Source: Candidatus Ideonella esbjergensis (GTDB lineage: Bacteria > Pseudomonadota > Gammaproteobacteria > Burkholderiales > Burkholderiaceae_C). Taken from it: a stretch of 64,000 nt of DNA. The notes below the pieces were generated by a model. It was not told where the DNA came from. It saw nothing but the letters and a program-made list of their open reading frames with translations, and did no database searches. Positions 12,180 to 20,032 of the stretch are shown here, piece after piece; within the stretch, counting starts at the first letter, position 1, and every line of letters begins with the position of its first letter. The DNA is taken from positions 62,001 through 126,000 of the forward strand of contig JADJLP010000010.1 in assembly GCA_016710065.1 (NCBI GenBank), read 5' to 3'. Both the position numbers and the translations under genes were made by a program.

Positions 12180-13475
12180 ATGAGCACCGATGCCGAACTT
12201 GAGCAGCGCCTTGCCGAACTGAGGCAATTGATGGATGCGGGAGCCGTGGCGGCTGCGCGGCCGAAGTGCGAGCAACTTTTGCTGGCCTATCCGAAGCGGC
12301 CAGAGCCCTTCAAGATGGCAGCCAGGTTGGCGGCTCTGCGGGCCGACTTGGCCACGGCTGGTATCCGCCTGGTGCAGGCCCTGGCGCTGAACCCGAGCGA
12401 CGCTGCCGTGGCATTCGACGTGGCCATGCTGCGCTTCAACCAGTCGGATCTGGAGGGTGCCGCACAGGCGCTGGCGGCGGCTCTGGCCCTGACACCCAAC
12501 TCGCCAGACTGCTGGTTGTTGCTGGGGCACGTGCGCCAACAGCTCGGGCAGCAGCAGTGCGCCCTAAAGGCGTGGTTCCAGGCCATTGACCGGGCCCAAT
12601 CGCACGGCCGTTGGCTGGATGAGCGCTCGACGCCGAGGGCTTTGCTGCCCATGGTGCTGGCCGCCATGGATGCCTTGCAGTCGGGGCGTCGAGCTTTGTT
12701 CGAACAGTCATTGGCGCTGGTGCGTGACCAAGTGGGGGCAGATGAGCTCAAGCGGGTGGACAGGGCATTGGGCAGCTATCTGCGGCTCAGCAACGATGCC
12801 CCCAGGGACGCTCGCCAGCGTCCCAAGTTTCTGTTCTTCCCCGGGCTGCCCGAGCAGCCCTACCACGACCCTGCCCTGCACCCCTGGAGCACCGTCTTGC
12901 ACGAGGCCTACCCAGACATCCGTGCCGAGGCGCTGGACCTGTTGGGAGACGAGCAGAACTTCGAGAGCTTTCTCAGCTTCGGCCCTGACGCCAAGGTGAA
13001 CGAATACGTAGGCGGGCAGGGCCCCAAGCCTTCATGGGATGCGTTCTTTTTCTATCGCCACGGCCAATGCTTTGCCACCCACCACGAGCGCTGCCCCAAG
13101 ACGAGTGCGGCGCTGGAGAGCATCGACCTGTGTCGCATCCGCGACCAAGCGCCCGAGATCTGCTTTTCGGTGCTGGCGCCCGGCTCGCACATCAAGGCTC
13201 ACTACGGTGTGACCAACACCCGTTTGGTGATGCACCTGCCGCTGAAGATACCTCGCGACTGCGCGCTCAATGTCATCGACGGCGGTGAGCACTCTTGGCA
13301 GGAAGGGCGATTGATGATGTTTGACGACACCTTCCAGCATGAAGCCTGGAACAGGTCTGACGAATCTCGCGTGATCCTGCTGATGGACTGCTGGAACCCG
13401 CACCTCACGGCGGCAGAAAAGCTGGCCGTGACCAGCCTGGTGGAGTGCATCTCTGAGTTTGAAAGCCGGGGCTGA
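12180..13475 (+). CDS. TPR-containing aspartyl/asparaginyl (Asp/Arg) beta-hydroxylase family protein
   Basis: A 431-residue cytoplasmic protein. The first 190 residues are helical TPR-like repeats (PFKMAARLAALRADLATAG, LNPSDAAVAFDVAMLRF, LTPNSPDCWLLLGHVRQQLG). The C-terminal half carries the Asp_Arg_Hydrox fold: SHIKAHYGVTNTRLVMHLPL and GRLMMFDDTFQHEAWN, with likely iron-binding histidines in KAHYG and TFQHEAW and a 2-oxoglutarate-binding arginine region near ESRVILLMD. Family members hydroxylate Asp/Asn/Arg side chains or lipid A acyl chains (LpxO). The TPR repeats suggest a protein or peptide substrate. Association with TonB receptors is something I recall from other proteobacteria. Its substrate here is unknown. 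Confidence 0.78.
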   Translation: MSTDAELEQRLAELRQLMDAGAVAAARPKCEQLLLAYPKRPEPFKMAARLAALRADLATAGIRLVQALALNPSDAAVAFDVAMLRFNQSDLEGAAQALAAALALTPNSPDCWLLLGHVRQQLGQQQCALKAWFQAIDRAQSHGRWLDERSTPRALLPMVLAAMDALQSGRRALFEQSLALVRDQVGADELKRVDRALGSYLRLSNDAPRDARQRPKFLFFPGLPEQPYHDPALHPWSTVLHEAYPDIRAEALDLLGDEQNFESFLSFGPDAKVNEYVGGQGPKPSWDAFFFYRHGQCFATHHERCPKTSAALESIDLCRIRDQAPEICFSVLAPGSHIKAHYGVTNTRLVMHLPLKIPRDCALNVIDGGEHSWQEGRLMMFDDTFQHEAWNRSDESRVILLMDCWNPHLTAAEKLAVTSLVECISEFESRG

Positions 13476-13478
13476 GCG

Positions 13479-15491
13479 CTACTGCAGGTTCTTGGCCAGG
13501 AATTTTTCAACCCGGGTCCAGAAGTCAACGTTGTTGGCTTCCAGCATCCAGCCGTGGCCTTCTTCCGGGTAAACCACCCACTCCACCTCGACCTTGCCGG
13601 CCGCTCTCAGCGCGTCGCGCATTTTGGTGCCGTGGGGCAGGGGCACACGGTAATCCTCACCACCGTAGGCCATCAGCACAGGCTTGGTAATTCTGGCGGC
13701 CTGTTTCAGGGGCGAAGTTTCTTCGAGTTGCTCCGCGTCCTTGACTTGATCACCCACCAGCCTGGGCATGCCGTAACGGCTCCAGTCGCTGCCATCAAAG
13801 TCGCTCCAGCCTACGTCGTACATCAGGTTGATGTCGGTGACACCCACCCAATTGATGCCGGCACGGTATAGGTTGGGCTCTTTCACCAGACCCATCATGG
13901 TCGCGTAGCCGCCATAGCTGGCACCAGCAATGGCGATGCGTTGAGGGTCGGCCAACTTTTGCTTGATGGCCCAGTGCGTGGCGTCAGTCACGTCGTCCTG
14001 CATGGCCAGACCCCATTGCTTCCAGCCTGCCATGAAATGAGTCATGCCGAAGCCTGTACTACCCCGGTACTCGGGCTCGATCACCGCATAGCCGCGCGAC
14101 GCAAGAAACTGCCCGTCTGGTTCCCATTCCCATTCACCGCCTCGCACAAACGGCCCGCCGTGCACCAGCACCACAGCCGGCCAGGGGCCCTTGCCCTTGG
14201 GCTTGGTGACGTGAACGGGCACGCTGGTGCCGTCACGGGCGGTGAACCGGGTGAAATCGCGCTCGGCCATCTGCGCTGCGTCCAGCCAGGGGCGTGAGGC
14301 GCCAATCAATTCCAACTTTTGAGTCTGCAGGTCAAACAAGAAGTGGACCGCGCTTTGACGATCTGAATAGGCAGTCACCACGACATGGCGGCCATTGACG
14401 CAGCGCGAACAGCCCAACAGGTTGTTGGTGCCTGGCAGCAGTTTGTCCACCTGGGCCTGCACCACCTTCATCTGGGCGTTGAACCAAACGACGCCGGTAG
14501 CGTCGGTCACGTTGACCACGCCGAGAAGTTCCTCGGTTTCGCGGTCGAAGAACGCACCCTTCTCGTCCAGGTCGTAGCCTTTGAGGCTCAGCAAGGGGCT
14601 AGCCTCAGGTTTGCGTGTGGCTGAATCAAACCTATACAGCGCATCGGTCTTCTCGGCGTTGTTCTGGGTGGCAAAGACATACAACTGGCCTTTGCTGTCT
14701 GCCCAGGCGGGCCGGATGTAGTCGGCGCCGCCAGTGAACGTGTTGTACTCAGCAACCGAAGTCCAGCCGCCTTCCCGGTCGGCTACGTGCATGCGGGTAC
14801 GCTCCTTGACGATACTCAGCACTGCCACGGGTTGGGGATCCGAACCACGGGACATCACCCAATCGGTTGCACCCTCTGGCACTTTGCTCCCACCCAAATC
14901 TGTTCTCGATTTGCTGCGGGTGTTGAGGCGCACCAGTGTCGTGCTGATGGCTTCTTCTTGACTCTCACGTTCGTTGTAGCGCAGCAGAAGCACATCATCG
15001 CCGTCGCCCGGCAAGGTCTTAAACAACACATGGTTGCCGCGCAGAGGTCGCTTGGTGATGGCATTGTCGTTTTGTTCGCCAGAGCGCCGCTCTACTAGCC
15101 AAACGAAGTTCTGACTGTCGATGTCCACTGCATACAGTCCCCCGCCCACCTGGTTGCCCACTTCAGCCTGGTAGTCGACAGTGGAGAAGATCAGGCGTTT
15201 GCTGTTCACCCATGCCGGAGCCGCAATGTCTGCGCGGTCAAAGTGCGCCACTACCGTCAGCTTCTGTGGTGCTTCCACGTTTGCCACAGCCAATGTCATG
15301 CGGCCATCGCCTGCTGTAGAGGGAGCGGTGACAGCAATGTGCTTGCCATCCGGCGACAACAGTGGTGTCCCCAACTTGGGTTTCTTGAAGAAGTGGCTGA
15401 CGGGTGTTTGTGCGGCCTGCGCCCGTCCCTGCGACGCAATCAGCCCAATGGCAAGCGCCATCAAGCTGCCCAGAATAAGTCGAAGTGACAT
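13479..15491 (-). CDS. Exported S9 (prolyl oligopeptidase-like) serine peptidase
   Basis: A 670-residue protein with a signal peptide (hydrophobic LRLILGSLMALAIGLIA, cleavage near GRAQA), an N-terminal beta-propeller region and a C-terminal alpha/beta hydrolase. The catalytic serine is in GASYGGYA, the aspartate in YGGEDYRVP and the histidine in EEGHGW, the S9C acyl-aminoacyl peptidase arrangement. The ATG at 15491 has GGGAAGG about 10 bases upstream; a TTG two codons further upstream is less likely. It converges with the hydroxylase gene with only three bases between stops. Periplasmic location plus the neighbouring TonB receptor and peptide ABC importer suggest breakdown of captured peptides. 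Confidence 0.9.
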   Translation of the reverse strand: MSLRLILGSLMALAIGLIASQGRAQAAQTPVSHFFKKPKLGTPLLSPDGKHIAVTAPSTAGDGRMTLAVANVEAPQKLTVVAHFDRADIAAPAWVNSKRLIFSTVDYQAEVGNQVGGGLYAVDIDSQNFVWLVERRSGEQNDNAITKRPLRGNHVLFKTLPGDGDDVLLLRYNERESQEEAISTTLVRLNTRSKSRTDLGGSKVPEGATDWVMSRGSDPQPVAVLSIVKERTRMHVADREGGWTSVAEYNTFTGGADYIRPAWADSKGQLYVFATQNNAEKTDALYRFDSATRKPEASPLLSLKGYDLDEKGAFFDRETEELLGVVNVTDATGVVWFNAQMKVVQAQVDKLLPGTNNLLGCSRCVNGRHVVVTAYSDRQSAVHFLFDLQTQKLELIGASRPWLDAAQMAERDFTRFTARDGTSVPVHVTKPKGKGPWPAVVLVHGGPFVRGGEWEWEPDGQFLASRGYAVIEPEYRGSTGFGMTHFMAGWKQWGLAMQDDVTDATHWAIKQKLADPQRIAIAGASYGGYATMMGLVKEPNLYRAGINWVGVTDINLMYDVGWSDFDGSDWSRYGMPRLVGDQVKDAEQLEETSPLKQAARITKPVLMAYGGEDYRVPLPHGTKMRDALRAAGKVEVEWVVYPEEGHGWMLEANNVDFWTRVEKFLAKNLQ

Positions 15492-15543
15492 GGACAACGC
15501 CTTCCCTTAATTGAATGGCGAGACTATAGAAGAGAGCAAGCGC

Positions 15544-16515
15544 TCATTCGGAGCGTCGGGCCGAGACCTGCCACCCCATGCAGTGCCCTTGTTCCTGGGC
15601 TTCATGCACTTCAACGTCAAATCCGTCGCTGACCAGTTGCCGCCTCATGCCCTCAATGTGCGCGGCGTCCAGTACATGATCCAGCAAATCTTGCACACGC
15701 ACCGCGCCATCGGCCACAAGCGCCATCAAACGCTGCCAGGCCGCGAGGCCTTCAGTCTGGCCGTGCTGAGCCGCTGTCTGGAAAACCTGTATCGCCCAAG
15801 CCTGTATTTCGTGCAGAAGATCTGGTGCAGCCGAGGCAGCCGCTCTGCCTTGCAGTGTCGCCAGGGCTTGGTCGTAGCGCTGCCTAATGCCAATCAGATG
15901 AGGGTCTGTTTGGAGCCGCAACTGATCGACCGGTGATCGGATCAAGCTCAAGGGCAGCAGCATCTCGCGTGCCGCGTTTGGCCAGTCCGATGCTTGAAAC
16001 AGCCATTGGGAATGCAGCAGTTCCTCGCGCGCCAACGCGGCCGGTCGGCCGTCTGAGTGGTGCATCACCAGGCACAGGTGGCCGCCAGGTTTGAGCACGC
16101 GGCAGGCTTGCGCCAGTGCCAATGGCAATCTCGCGTACTCGATGCCGAACTGGCTGGTGACAAGGTCAAAGCTGCTGTCAACGAACGGCAGGCTTTCGGC
16201 AAACACGCGCTGGTGAAACCGGAGCTGCGGTTGGCCCGGCCTGTGGGTCTGTTGAAGCTGTGCCTGAGGCAGTTCGGCCGCATCCACCGCATCGCATTCA
16301 ACGGTCGCGTGCTTGCACGCGTGAAGCAGCAGCCGTGGTAGAACCCCCGCGCCTGTGGCGATGTCCAGCACCCGCGCATGCGCTGGAAGTGCCGCAAACT
16401 CGCGTAACCAAAGGCCGGCTAGCGGCGTTTGCGTTGCGGGTGACTTGCCAGTGGCGCCAAACGAATCTGCTGCACCGGCTTGCCACAGGCGCCCCCAAGC
16501 AGCCAATGCGCTCAT
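15544..16515 (-). CDS. Class I SAM-dependent methyltransferase
   Basis: A 323-residue protein with a Rossmann methyltransferase core. Motif I is VLDIATGAGVLPRLL, motif II ends in CDAVDAAELP, and motif IV is the FDLVTSQFGIEY region followed by CRVLKPGGHLCLVM. The first 40 residues contain an aromatic/polar leader typical of UbiE/BioC-like enzymes. The substrate is unknown. It lies 12 bases downstream of the first SDR gene on the same strand and may be cotranscribed with it. Confidence 0.8.
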   Translation of the reverse strand: MSALAAWGRLWQAGAADSFGATGKSPATQTPLAGLWLREFAALPAHARVLDIATGAGVLPRLLLHACKHATVECDAVDAAELPQAQLQQTHRPGQPQLRFHQRVFAESLPFVDSSFDLVTSQFGIEYARLPLALAQACRVLKPGGHLCLVMHHSDGRPAALAREELLHSQWLFQASDWPNAAREMLLPLSLIRSPVDQLRLQTDPHLIGIRQRYDQALATLQGRAAASAAPDLLHEIQAWAIQVFQTAAQHGQTEGLAAWQRLMALVADGAVRVQDLLDHVLDAAHIEGMRRQLVSDGFDVEVHEAQEQGHCMGWQVSARRSE

Positions 16516-16527
16516 GTCTGACTGCGG

Positions 16528-17286
16528 TCAGCGCGGAGCCAAGCGAATTGCCCCATCCAGCCGTATCACTTCACCGTTGAGCATGTCGTTGGTGATGATC
16601 TGCTGCACGAGCTTGGCGTAGTCCTCGGGCTTGCCCAGGCGGCTGGGGAAGGGCACCCCTGCGGCCAAGGCATCCTGCACCTCTTGCGGCATGGCGAACA
16701 GCATGGGCGTGCCAAAGATACCCGGGGCAATGGTCATGTTGCGGATGCCGTTGCGGGCCAGGTCGCGGGCGATGGGAAGGGTCATGCCCACCACGCCGCC
16801 CTTGCTGGCGGCGTAGGCGGCCTGGCCGATCTGGCCGTCAAAGGCCGCCACGCTGGCGGTGCTGATGAGCACGCCGCGTTCACCGGTGGCCTCGGGTTCG
16901 TTCTTGCACATGGCCTCGGAGGCCAGACGGATCATGTTGAAGCTGCCCACCAGGTTCACCGTGATGACCTTGGTGTAGGCGGCCAGTGAATGGGCACCGT
17001 CCTTCCCAACGGTCTTGGATGCAGGGGCAATGCCCGCACAGTTCACCAGGCCCATGAGCTTGCCCAGGGCGGTGGCGGTGGCCACCACAGCCTGCCCGTC
17101 GGCCTCCTGGCTCACGTCGCACTTCACAAAGACCCCGCCCAGTTCCCGGGCCAAGGCCTCGCCTTTCTCAACCTGCAGGTCGGCGATGACCACTTTGCCA
17201 CCATAGGTGGTGAGCATGCGTGCCGTGCCTTCGCCCAAGCCCGATGCGCCGCCGGTGACGATGAATACCTTGCCTGAAATGTCCAT
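16528..17286 (-). CDS. Short-chain dehydrogenase, 3-hydroxyacyl-CoA dehydrogenase (HSD10-like), copy 1
   Basis: A 252-residue SDR. It has the NAD-binding TGGASGLG motif at about residues 11-18, NCAGIA, the catalytic STASVAAF serine region and Y-A-A-S-K (AAYAASKGG). The closest family by motif is the type II 3-hydroxyacyl-CoA dehydrogenase group of fatty-acid beta-oxidation. The start ATG at 17286 has AGCAGGGG upstream. It is almost the same as the pseudogene at 19201-19960 (about ten residue differences by eye) and points the same way, so the pair is a recent duplication flanking vapBC and a nucleotidyltransferase. Confidence 0.9.
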   Translation of the reverse strand: MDISGKVFIVTGGASGLGEGTARMLTTYGGKVVIADLQVEKGEALARELGGVFVKCDVSQEADGQAVVATATALGKLMGLVNCAGIAPASKTVGKDGAHSLAAYTKVITVNLVGSFNMIRLASEAMCKNEPEATGERGVLISTASVAAFDGQIGQAAYAASKGGVVGMTLPIARDLARNGIRNMTIAPGIFGTPMLFAMPQEVQDALAAGVPFPSRLGKPEDYAKLVQQIITNDMLNGEVIRLDGAIRLAPR

Positions 17287-17346
17287 GGAAACCCCTGCTT
17301 GACGACGGTGGGCGACCTTCAGTCGCCCTGCCAACTTGCGCGAGAA

Positions 17347-17742
17347 CTACAAGAGGCGCGTGGATTGACCTTGGGCCTTGAGCAGCGCAATGGCCCTTTT
17401 GTCGAAGGAAACGAAGGTGTCCCCGCCCAGCCATGCGCCTTCGTAAGCAATGACACCATCGGCAAAATCCCCACCAGCTTCCAGCACCAGCAGGCCTGCC
17501 TCTACGGCGGGTCTGTTCATCGCCACATTGCCGGTGGCCATCAGTGCGCGGATCGCAGCGGCTGCGTCTTCGGCTTGAAAGGCATAAACCCTGAGCAGTA
17601 CCCACACCAACTCGCAGAGGCAAGGCAGCGCAACGGCGATCAGCTCTGCGTCGGTCAATACTTTCGTGGCAACTCTTGCTTGTGCGGCATCGTCACGCAC
17701 CACAGCACGAACAAGTACGTTGGTATCAACGGCGACCCTCAT
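17347..17742 (-). CDS. vapC: PIN-domain ribonuclease toxin, VapC family
   Basis: A 131-residue PIN protein with all four expected acidic residues: Asp in VAVDTNVLVR, Glu in CLCELVWVL, Asp in GDFADGVIAYE and Asp in TFVSFDKRA. VapC toxins are Mg2+-dependent ribonucleases that usually cut tRNA or rRNA. The start at 17742 overlaps the antitoxin stop (ATGA), the normal coupled toxin-antitoxin arrangement; an in-frame start further upstream would lie inside the antitoxin. It lies in the islet between the duplicated SDR genes. Confidence 0.9.
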   Translation of the reverse strand: MRVAVDTNVLVRAVVRDDAAQARVATKVLTDAELIAVALPCLCELVWVLLRVYAFQAEDAAAAIRALMATGNVAMNRPAVEAGLLVLEAGGDFADGVIAYEGAWLGGDTFVSFDKRAIALLKAQGQSTRLL

Positions 17743-17990
17743 TTCCTGTCGGCCCAAGCCTGTGTGGTTGCCGCATTGATTTCTTCTATGGTCGCAACTT
17801 TCTTTGTCCGGCCAGCAAGCAATCCAACGAAGCCGTCAATGGTTCCGGCAGGCCGAGCTGCCTTGAGCACGCCCCGCCCGTCTGGCAGCAGATCCAGTTC
17901 GATCTTCTCCCCCGGCCTGACGCCTAAGTGCTGCAGCACTTCTTTTCTGAAGGTCACTTGCCCCCGCGCGGTAACGGTCAATGTGGTCAT
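17739..17990 (-). CDS. vapB: AbrB/SpoVT-type antitoxin of the VapBC pair
   Basis: An 83-residue protein with the swapped-hairpin AbrB fold signature at the N terminus: TLTVTARGQVTFRKEVLQHLGVRPGEKIEL. A linker and a C-terminal segment (FVGLLAGRTKKVATIEEINAA) follow, which probably binds the PIN toxin. The frame is open to 18023, but the ATG at 17990 begins exactly at the conserved strand. Such antitoxins repress their own operon. A 6-bp inverted repeat with an 11-base spacer lies 15 bases upstream. Confidence 0.88.
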   Translation of the reverse strand: MTTLTVTARGQVTFRKEVLQHLGVRPGEKIELDLLPDGRGVLKAARPAGTIDGFVGLLAGRTKKVATIEEINAATTQAWADRK

Positions 17991-18004
17991 GGTGCCCTCG
18001 CAGT

Positions 18005-18027
18005 CTCTGTATGGATGCTTCACAGAG
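18005..18027. promoter_or_regulatory. Candidate VapB operator (inverted repeat)
   Basis: CTCTGT at 18005-18010 and ACAGAG at 18022-18027 form a perfect 6-bp inverted repeat with an 11-base spacer, just upstream of the vapB start on the minus strand. Position and symmetry fit an autoregulatory operator for the VapB/VapC complex. A repeat this short can arise by chance. Confidence 0.4.
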
Positions 18028-18109
18028 TAATGCGATATTGCCTTACCGTCAATGTGCAGGCCTCGGGCCTGCCCAATCGGCGGGGGGGAATGCCCAGTGA
18101 GTGGGCTTC

Positions 18110-18138
18110 TATACTACCTTGAATAAAATGGTAGTATA
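18110..18138. promoter_or_regulatory. Palindromic operator before the nucleotidyltransferase gene
   Basis: TATACTACC (18110-18118) and GGTAGTATA (18130-18138) are perfect 9-bp arms around an A/T-rich 11-base spacer, ending six bases before the ATG at 18145. The site is strikingly AT-rich within GC-rich DNA and overlaps the ribosome-binding region. It should bind a dimeric repressor or form a hairpin that hides the start. The spacer length equals that of the vapB repeat, but the arm sequences differ. Confidence 0.6.
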
Positions 18139-18144
18139 TAAAGC

Positions 18145-19173
18145 ATGTTCACCGACTACAGTACGGCAGCACAGGCAGCCTACTCCTCGTTGCTGGCCGC
18201 CGCGCGGATGGCCATGCTCAACCGCTCCCCTGCGAACCTTCCTGGTGGCTTCACGACCAAGACCGTGCACGGTCGGGTCTATTGGTACTACCAGCGCAAG
18301 GCGCCGACAGGCCTGGCGCAGGTGTATGTCGGGCCTGACGATATAGCAACGCGCGCATTGATCGAAGCATCGCGCAGCGACGAAACGACGGCGAAGCAGG
18401 CGCATCTGCGCAAGCTGTCAAATGCCGCTGCGGCGCTGGGGTGCTACTCGGTCGTTCCCAAGCACTTTCGGGTGCTGACACGCCTGGCAGACCACGGCGT
18501 CTTCGCTGCTGGCGCCATTCTCGTGGGCACGCATGCGTTTCTGGCTTACCAGAACGTGCTGGGCGTCGCCTGGAGCGAGGCTGGGCAGACGGTCGACCTC
18601 GATTTCGCCCATGCCGGGCGCAACCTCTCGCTAGCACTGGCGCCCAACATCAAGGTCGACGCACACTCCGCCATCGAGTCCCTCAAGATGGGTTTTGTCC
18701 CGGTCAACGAAGGTACGCGCTACGTCAAGCCAGACGAACCTGATTTCGACCTCGACTGGCTGACTTCCAGATCTCGCTCAGGAGACGAGCCGGTGAATTG
18801 CCCAGCCCTCAATGTTCACTTGCAGCCTCTGCGGTTCATGGAACTGGCGCTGGAGGCTCCTGTACCGGCAGCCCTGCTCGGCAGCACCTCAGCCATCATC
18901 GTCAACCTCCCTGACCCTGCGGCCTACGCGGTAGGCAAGTTGCTTGTTGCTGCAGAGCGCACCGGCGACGGAAAGTCAAAATCGAAGAAGGACATCGCAC
19001 AAGCTGCGGCGTTGATCGACTACTTCGTGCAGCGCGATCCTGATGCCATCGTCTTGATGGCATCCAGCACGCAGAGCCGAGGCCCGGCTTGGCGCAAGGC
19101 TTTGAACACGGGCATGACATTGTTGTCGCGCGACTGGCCTGGAGTGCATCACTCCCTCAAGCGCCTGCTGTGA
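18145..19173 (+). CDS. GSU2403-family nucleotidyltransferase-fold protein
   Basis: A 342-residue protein that I match to the GSU2403/NTP_transf_8 group. It has a helical N-terminal domain with VHGRVYWYYQRK, then a nucleotidyltransferase fold with GTHAFLAYQNVLG and the acidic strand VDLDFAHAGRN. A C-terminal region follows (AAYAVGKLLVAAER, KKDIAQAAALIDYF) typical of substrate-binding helices in minimal nucleotidyltransferases. Relatives are often found in accessory regions and are suspected toxins or defence proteins; no activity is established. It is transcribed away from vapBC behind a perfect 9-bp palindrome. No obvious partner antitoxin is adjacent. Confidence 0.72.
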   Translation: MFTDYSTAAQAAYSSLLAAARMAMLNRSPANLPGGFTTKTVHGRVYWYYQRKAPTGLAQVYVGPDDIATRALIEASRSDETTAKQAHLRKLSNAAAALGCYSVVPKHFRVLTRLADHGVFAAGAILVGTHAFLAYQNVLGVAWSEAGQTVDLDFAHAGRNLSLALAPNIKVDAHSAIESLKMGFVPVNEGTRYVKPDEPDFDLDWLTSRSRSGDEPVNCPALNVHLQPLRFMELALEAPVPAALLGSTSAIIVNLPDPAAYAVGKLLVAAERTGDGKSKSKKDIAQAAALIDYFVQRDPDAIVLMASSTQSRGPAWRKALNTGMTLLSRDWPGVHHSLKRLL

Positions 19174-19200
19174 ACTGGCCCCTGAACCTTCAACGCGCCA

Positions 19201-19960
19201 TCATTTCGGTGCCAGCCTGATCGCCCCATCCAGCCTGATCACCTCCCCATTGAGCATGTCGTTGGTGATGATCTGCTGTACGAGCTTGGCGTAGTCCTCG
19301 GGCTTGCCGAGGCGGCTGGGGAAGGGCACCCCGGCGGCCAGTGCGTCCTGCACTTCCTGCGGCATGGAGAACAGCATGGGCGTGCCGAAGATGCCGGGGG
19401 CGATGGTCATGTTGCGGATACCGTTGCGGGCCAGGTCGCGGGCGATGGGCAGCGTCATGCCCACCACGCCCCCCCTTGCTGGCCGCATAAGCCGCCTGGC
19501 CGATCTGCCCATCAAAGGCGGCCACGCTCGCGGTGCTGATGAGCACACCGCGCTCTCCAGTGTTCTCGGGCTCGTTCTTGCTCATGGCCTCGGCGGCCAG
19601 ACGAATCATGTTGAAGCTGCCCACCAGGTTCACGGTGATGACCTTGGTGTAGAGCGCCAGCGAGTGGGGGCCGTCCTTGCCCACGGTCTTGGATGCAGGG
19701 GCAATACCCGCGCAGTTCACCAGGCCCATCAGCTTGCCCAGGGCAGTGGCGGTGGCCACCACCGCCTGCCCGTCGGCCTCCTGGCTCACGTCGCACTTCA
19801 CAAAGACCCCGCCCAGTTCCTGGGCCAAGGCCTCGCCTTTCTCAACCTGCAGGTCGGCGATGACCACTTTGCCACCGTAGGTGGTGAGCATGCGTGCCGT
19901 GCCCTCGCCCAAGCCCGATGCGCCGCCGGTGACGATGAATACCTTGCCAGAAATGTCCAT
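19201..19960 (-). pseudogene. SDR 3-hydroxyacyl-CoA dehydrogenase, copy 2, frameshifted
   Basis: A second copy of the SDR gene at 16528-17286. The N-terminal 160 or so residues (to AAYAASKGG) are in one frame and the remaining 90 (VVGMTLPIARDLA to the end APK) in another. The break is at a run of seven C at 19469-19475, where the intact copy has six bases (CCGCCC), so one base has been gained. Both catalytic and cofactor motifs survive in the first fragment. This could be true gene decay or a homopolymer sequencing error. If it is an error, the product would be 252 residues and functional. It lies downstream of adk on the same strand, past a terminator. Confidence 0.8.
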
Positions 19961-19983
19961 GAGAAGCTCCTGCGTGACGTATG

Positions 19984-20005
19984 AAAAAAGCCGCCTTGCG
20001 GCGGC
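19984..20005 (-). terminator. Rho-independent terminator after adk
   Basis: On the minus strand a 6-bp stem, GCCGCC / GGCGGC, with a four-base loop is followed by six T. It lies 28 bases after the adk stop and before the SDR pseudogene start, so it ends the adk transcript. Confidence 0.85.
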
Positions 20006-20032
20006 CTGCGTGCTGCTCGGGCCAGAGCGGCG

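Larger units (their letters stand above)
16528..19960. other. Accessory islet bounded by two direct copies of an SDR gene
   Basis: The two SDR copies (16528-17286 and 19201-19960) act as direct repeats of about 760 bases. Over the 5' 187 bases of the gene I count only four substitutions, two of which fall at third codon positions without changing the residue. Between them lie vapB, vapC and a GSU2403-type nucleotidyltransferase, none of them housekeeping. Homologous recombination between the repeats would remove all three genes and leave one SDR copy. No integrase or tRNA attachment site is visible. Confidence 0.65.

Noticed and set aside
18057..18071. Terminator hairpin (CAGGCC/GGCCTG) upstream of vapB
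   Set aside because: The stem is short and no T tract follows on either strand, so termination is not supported.
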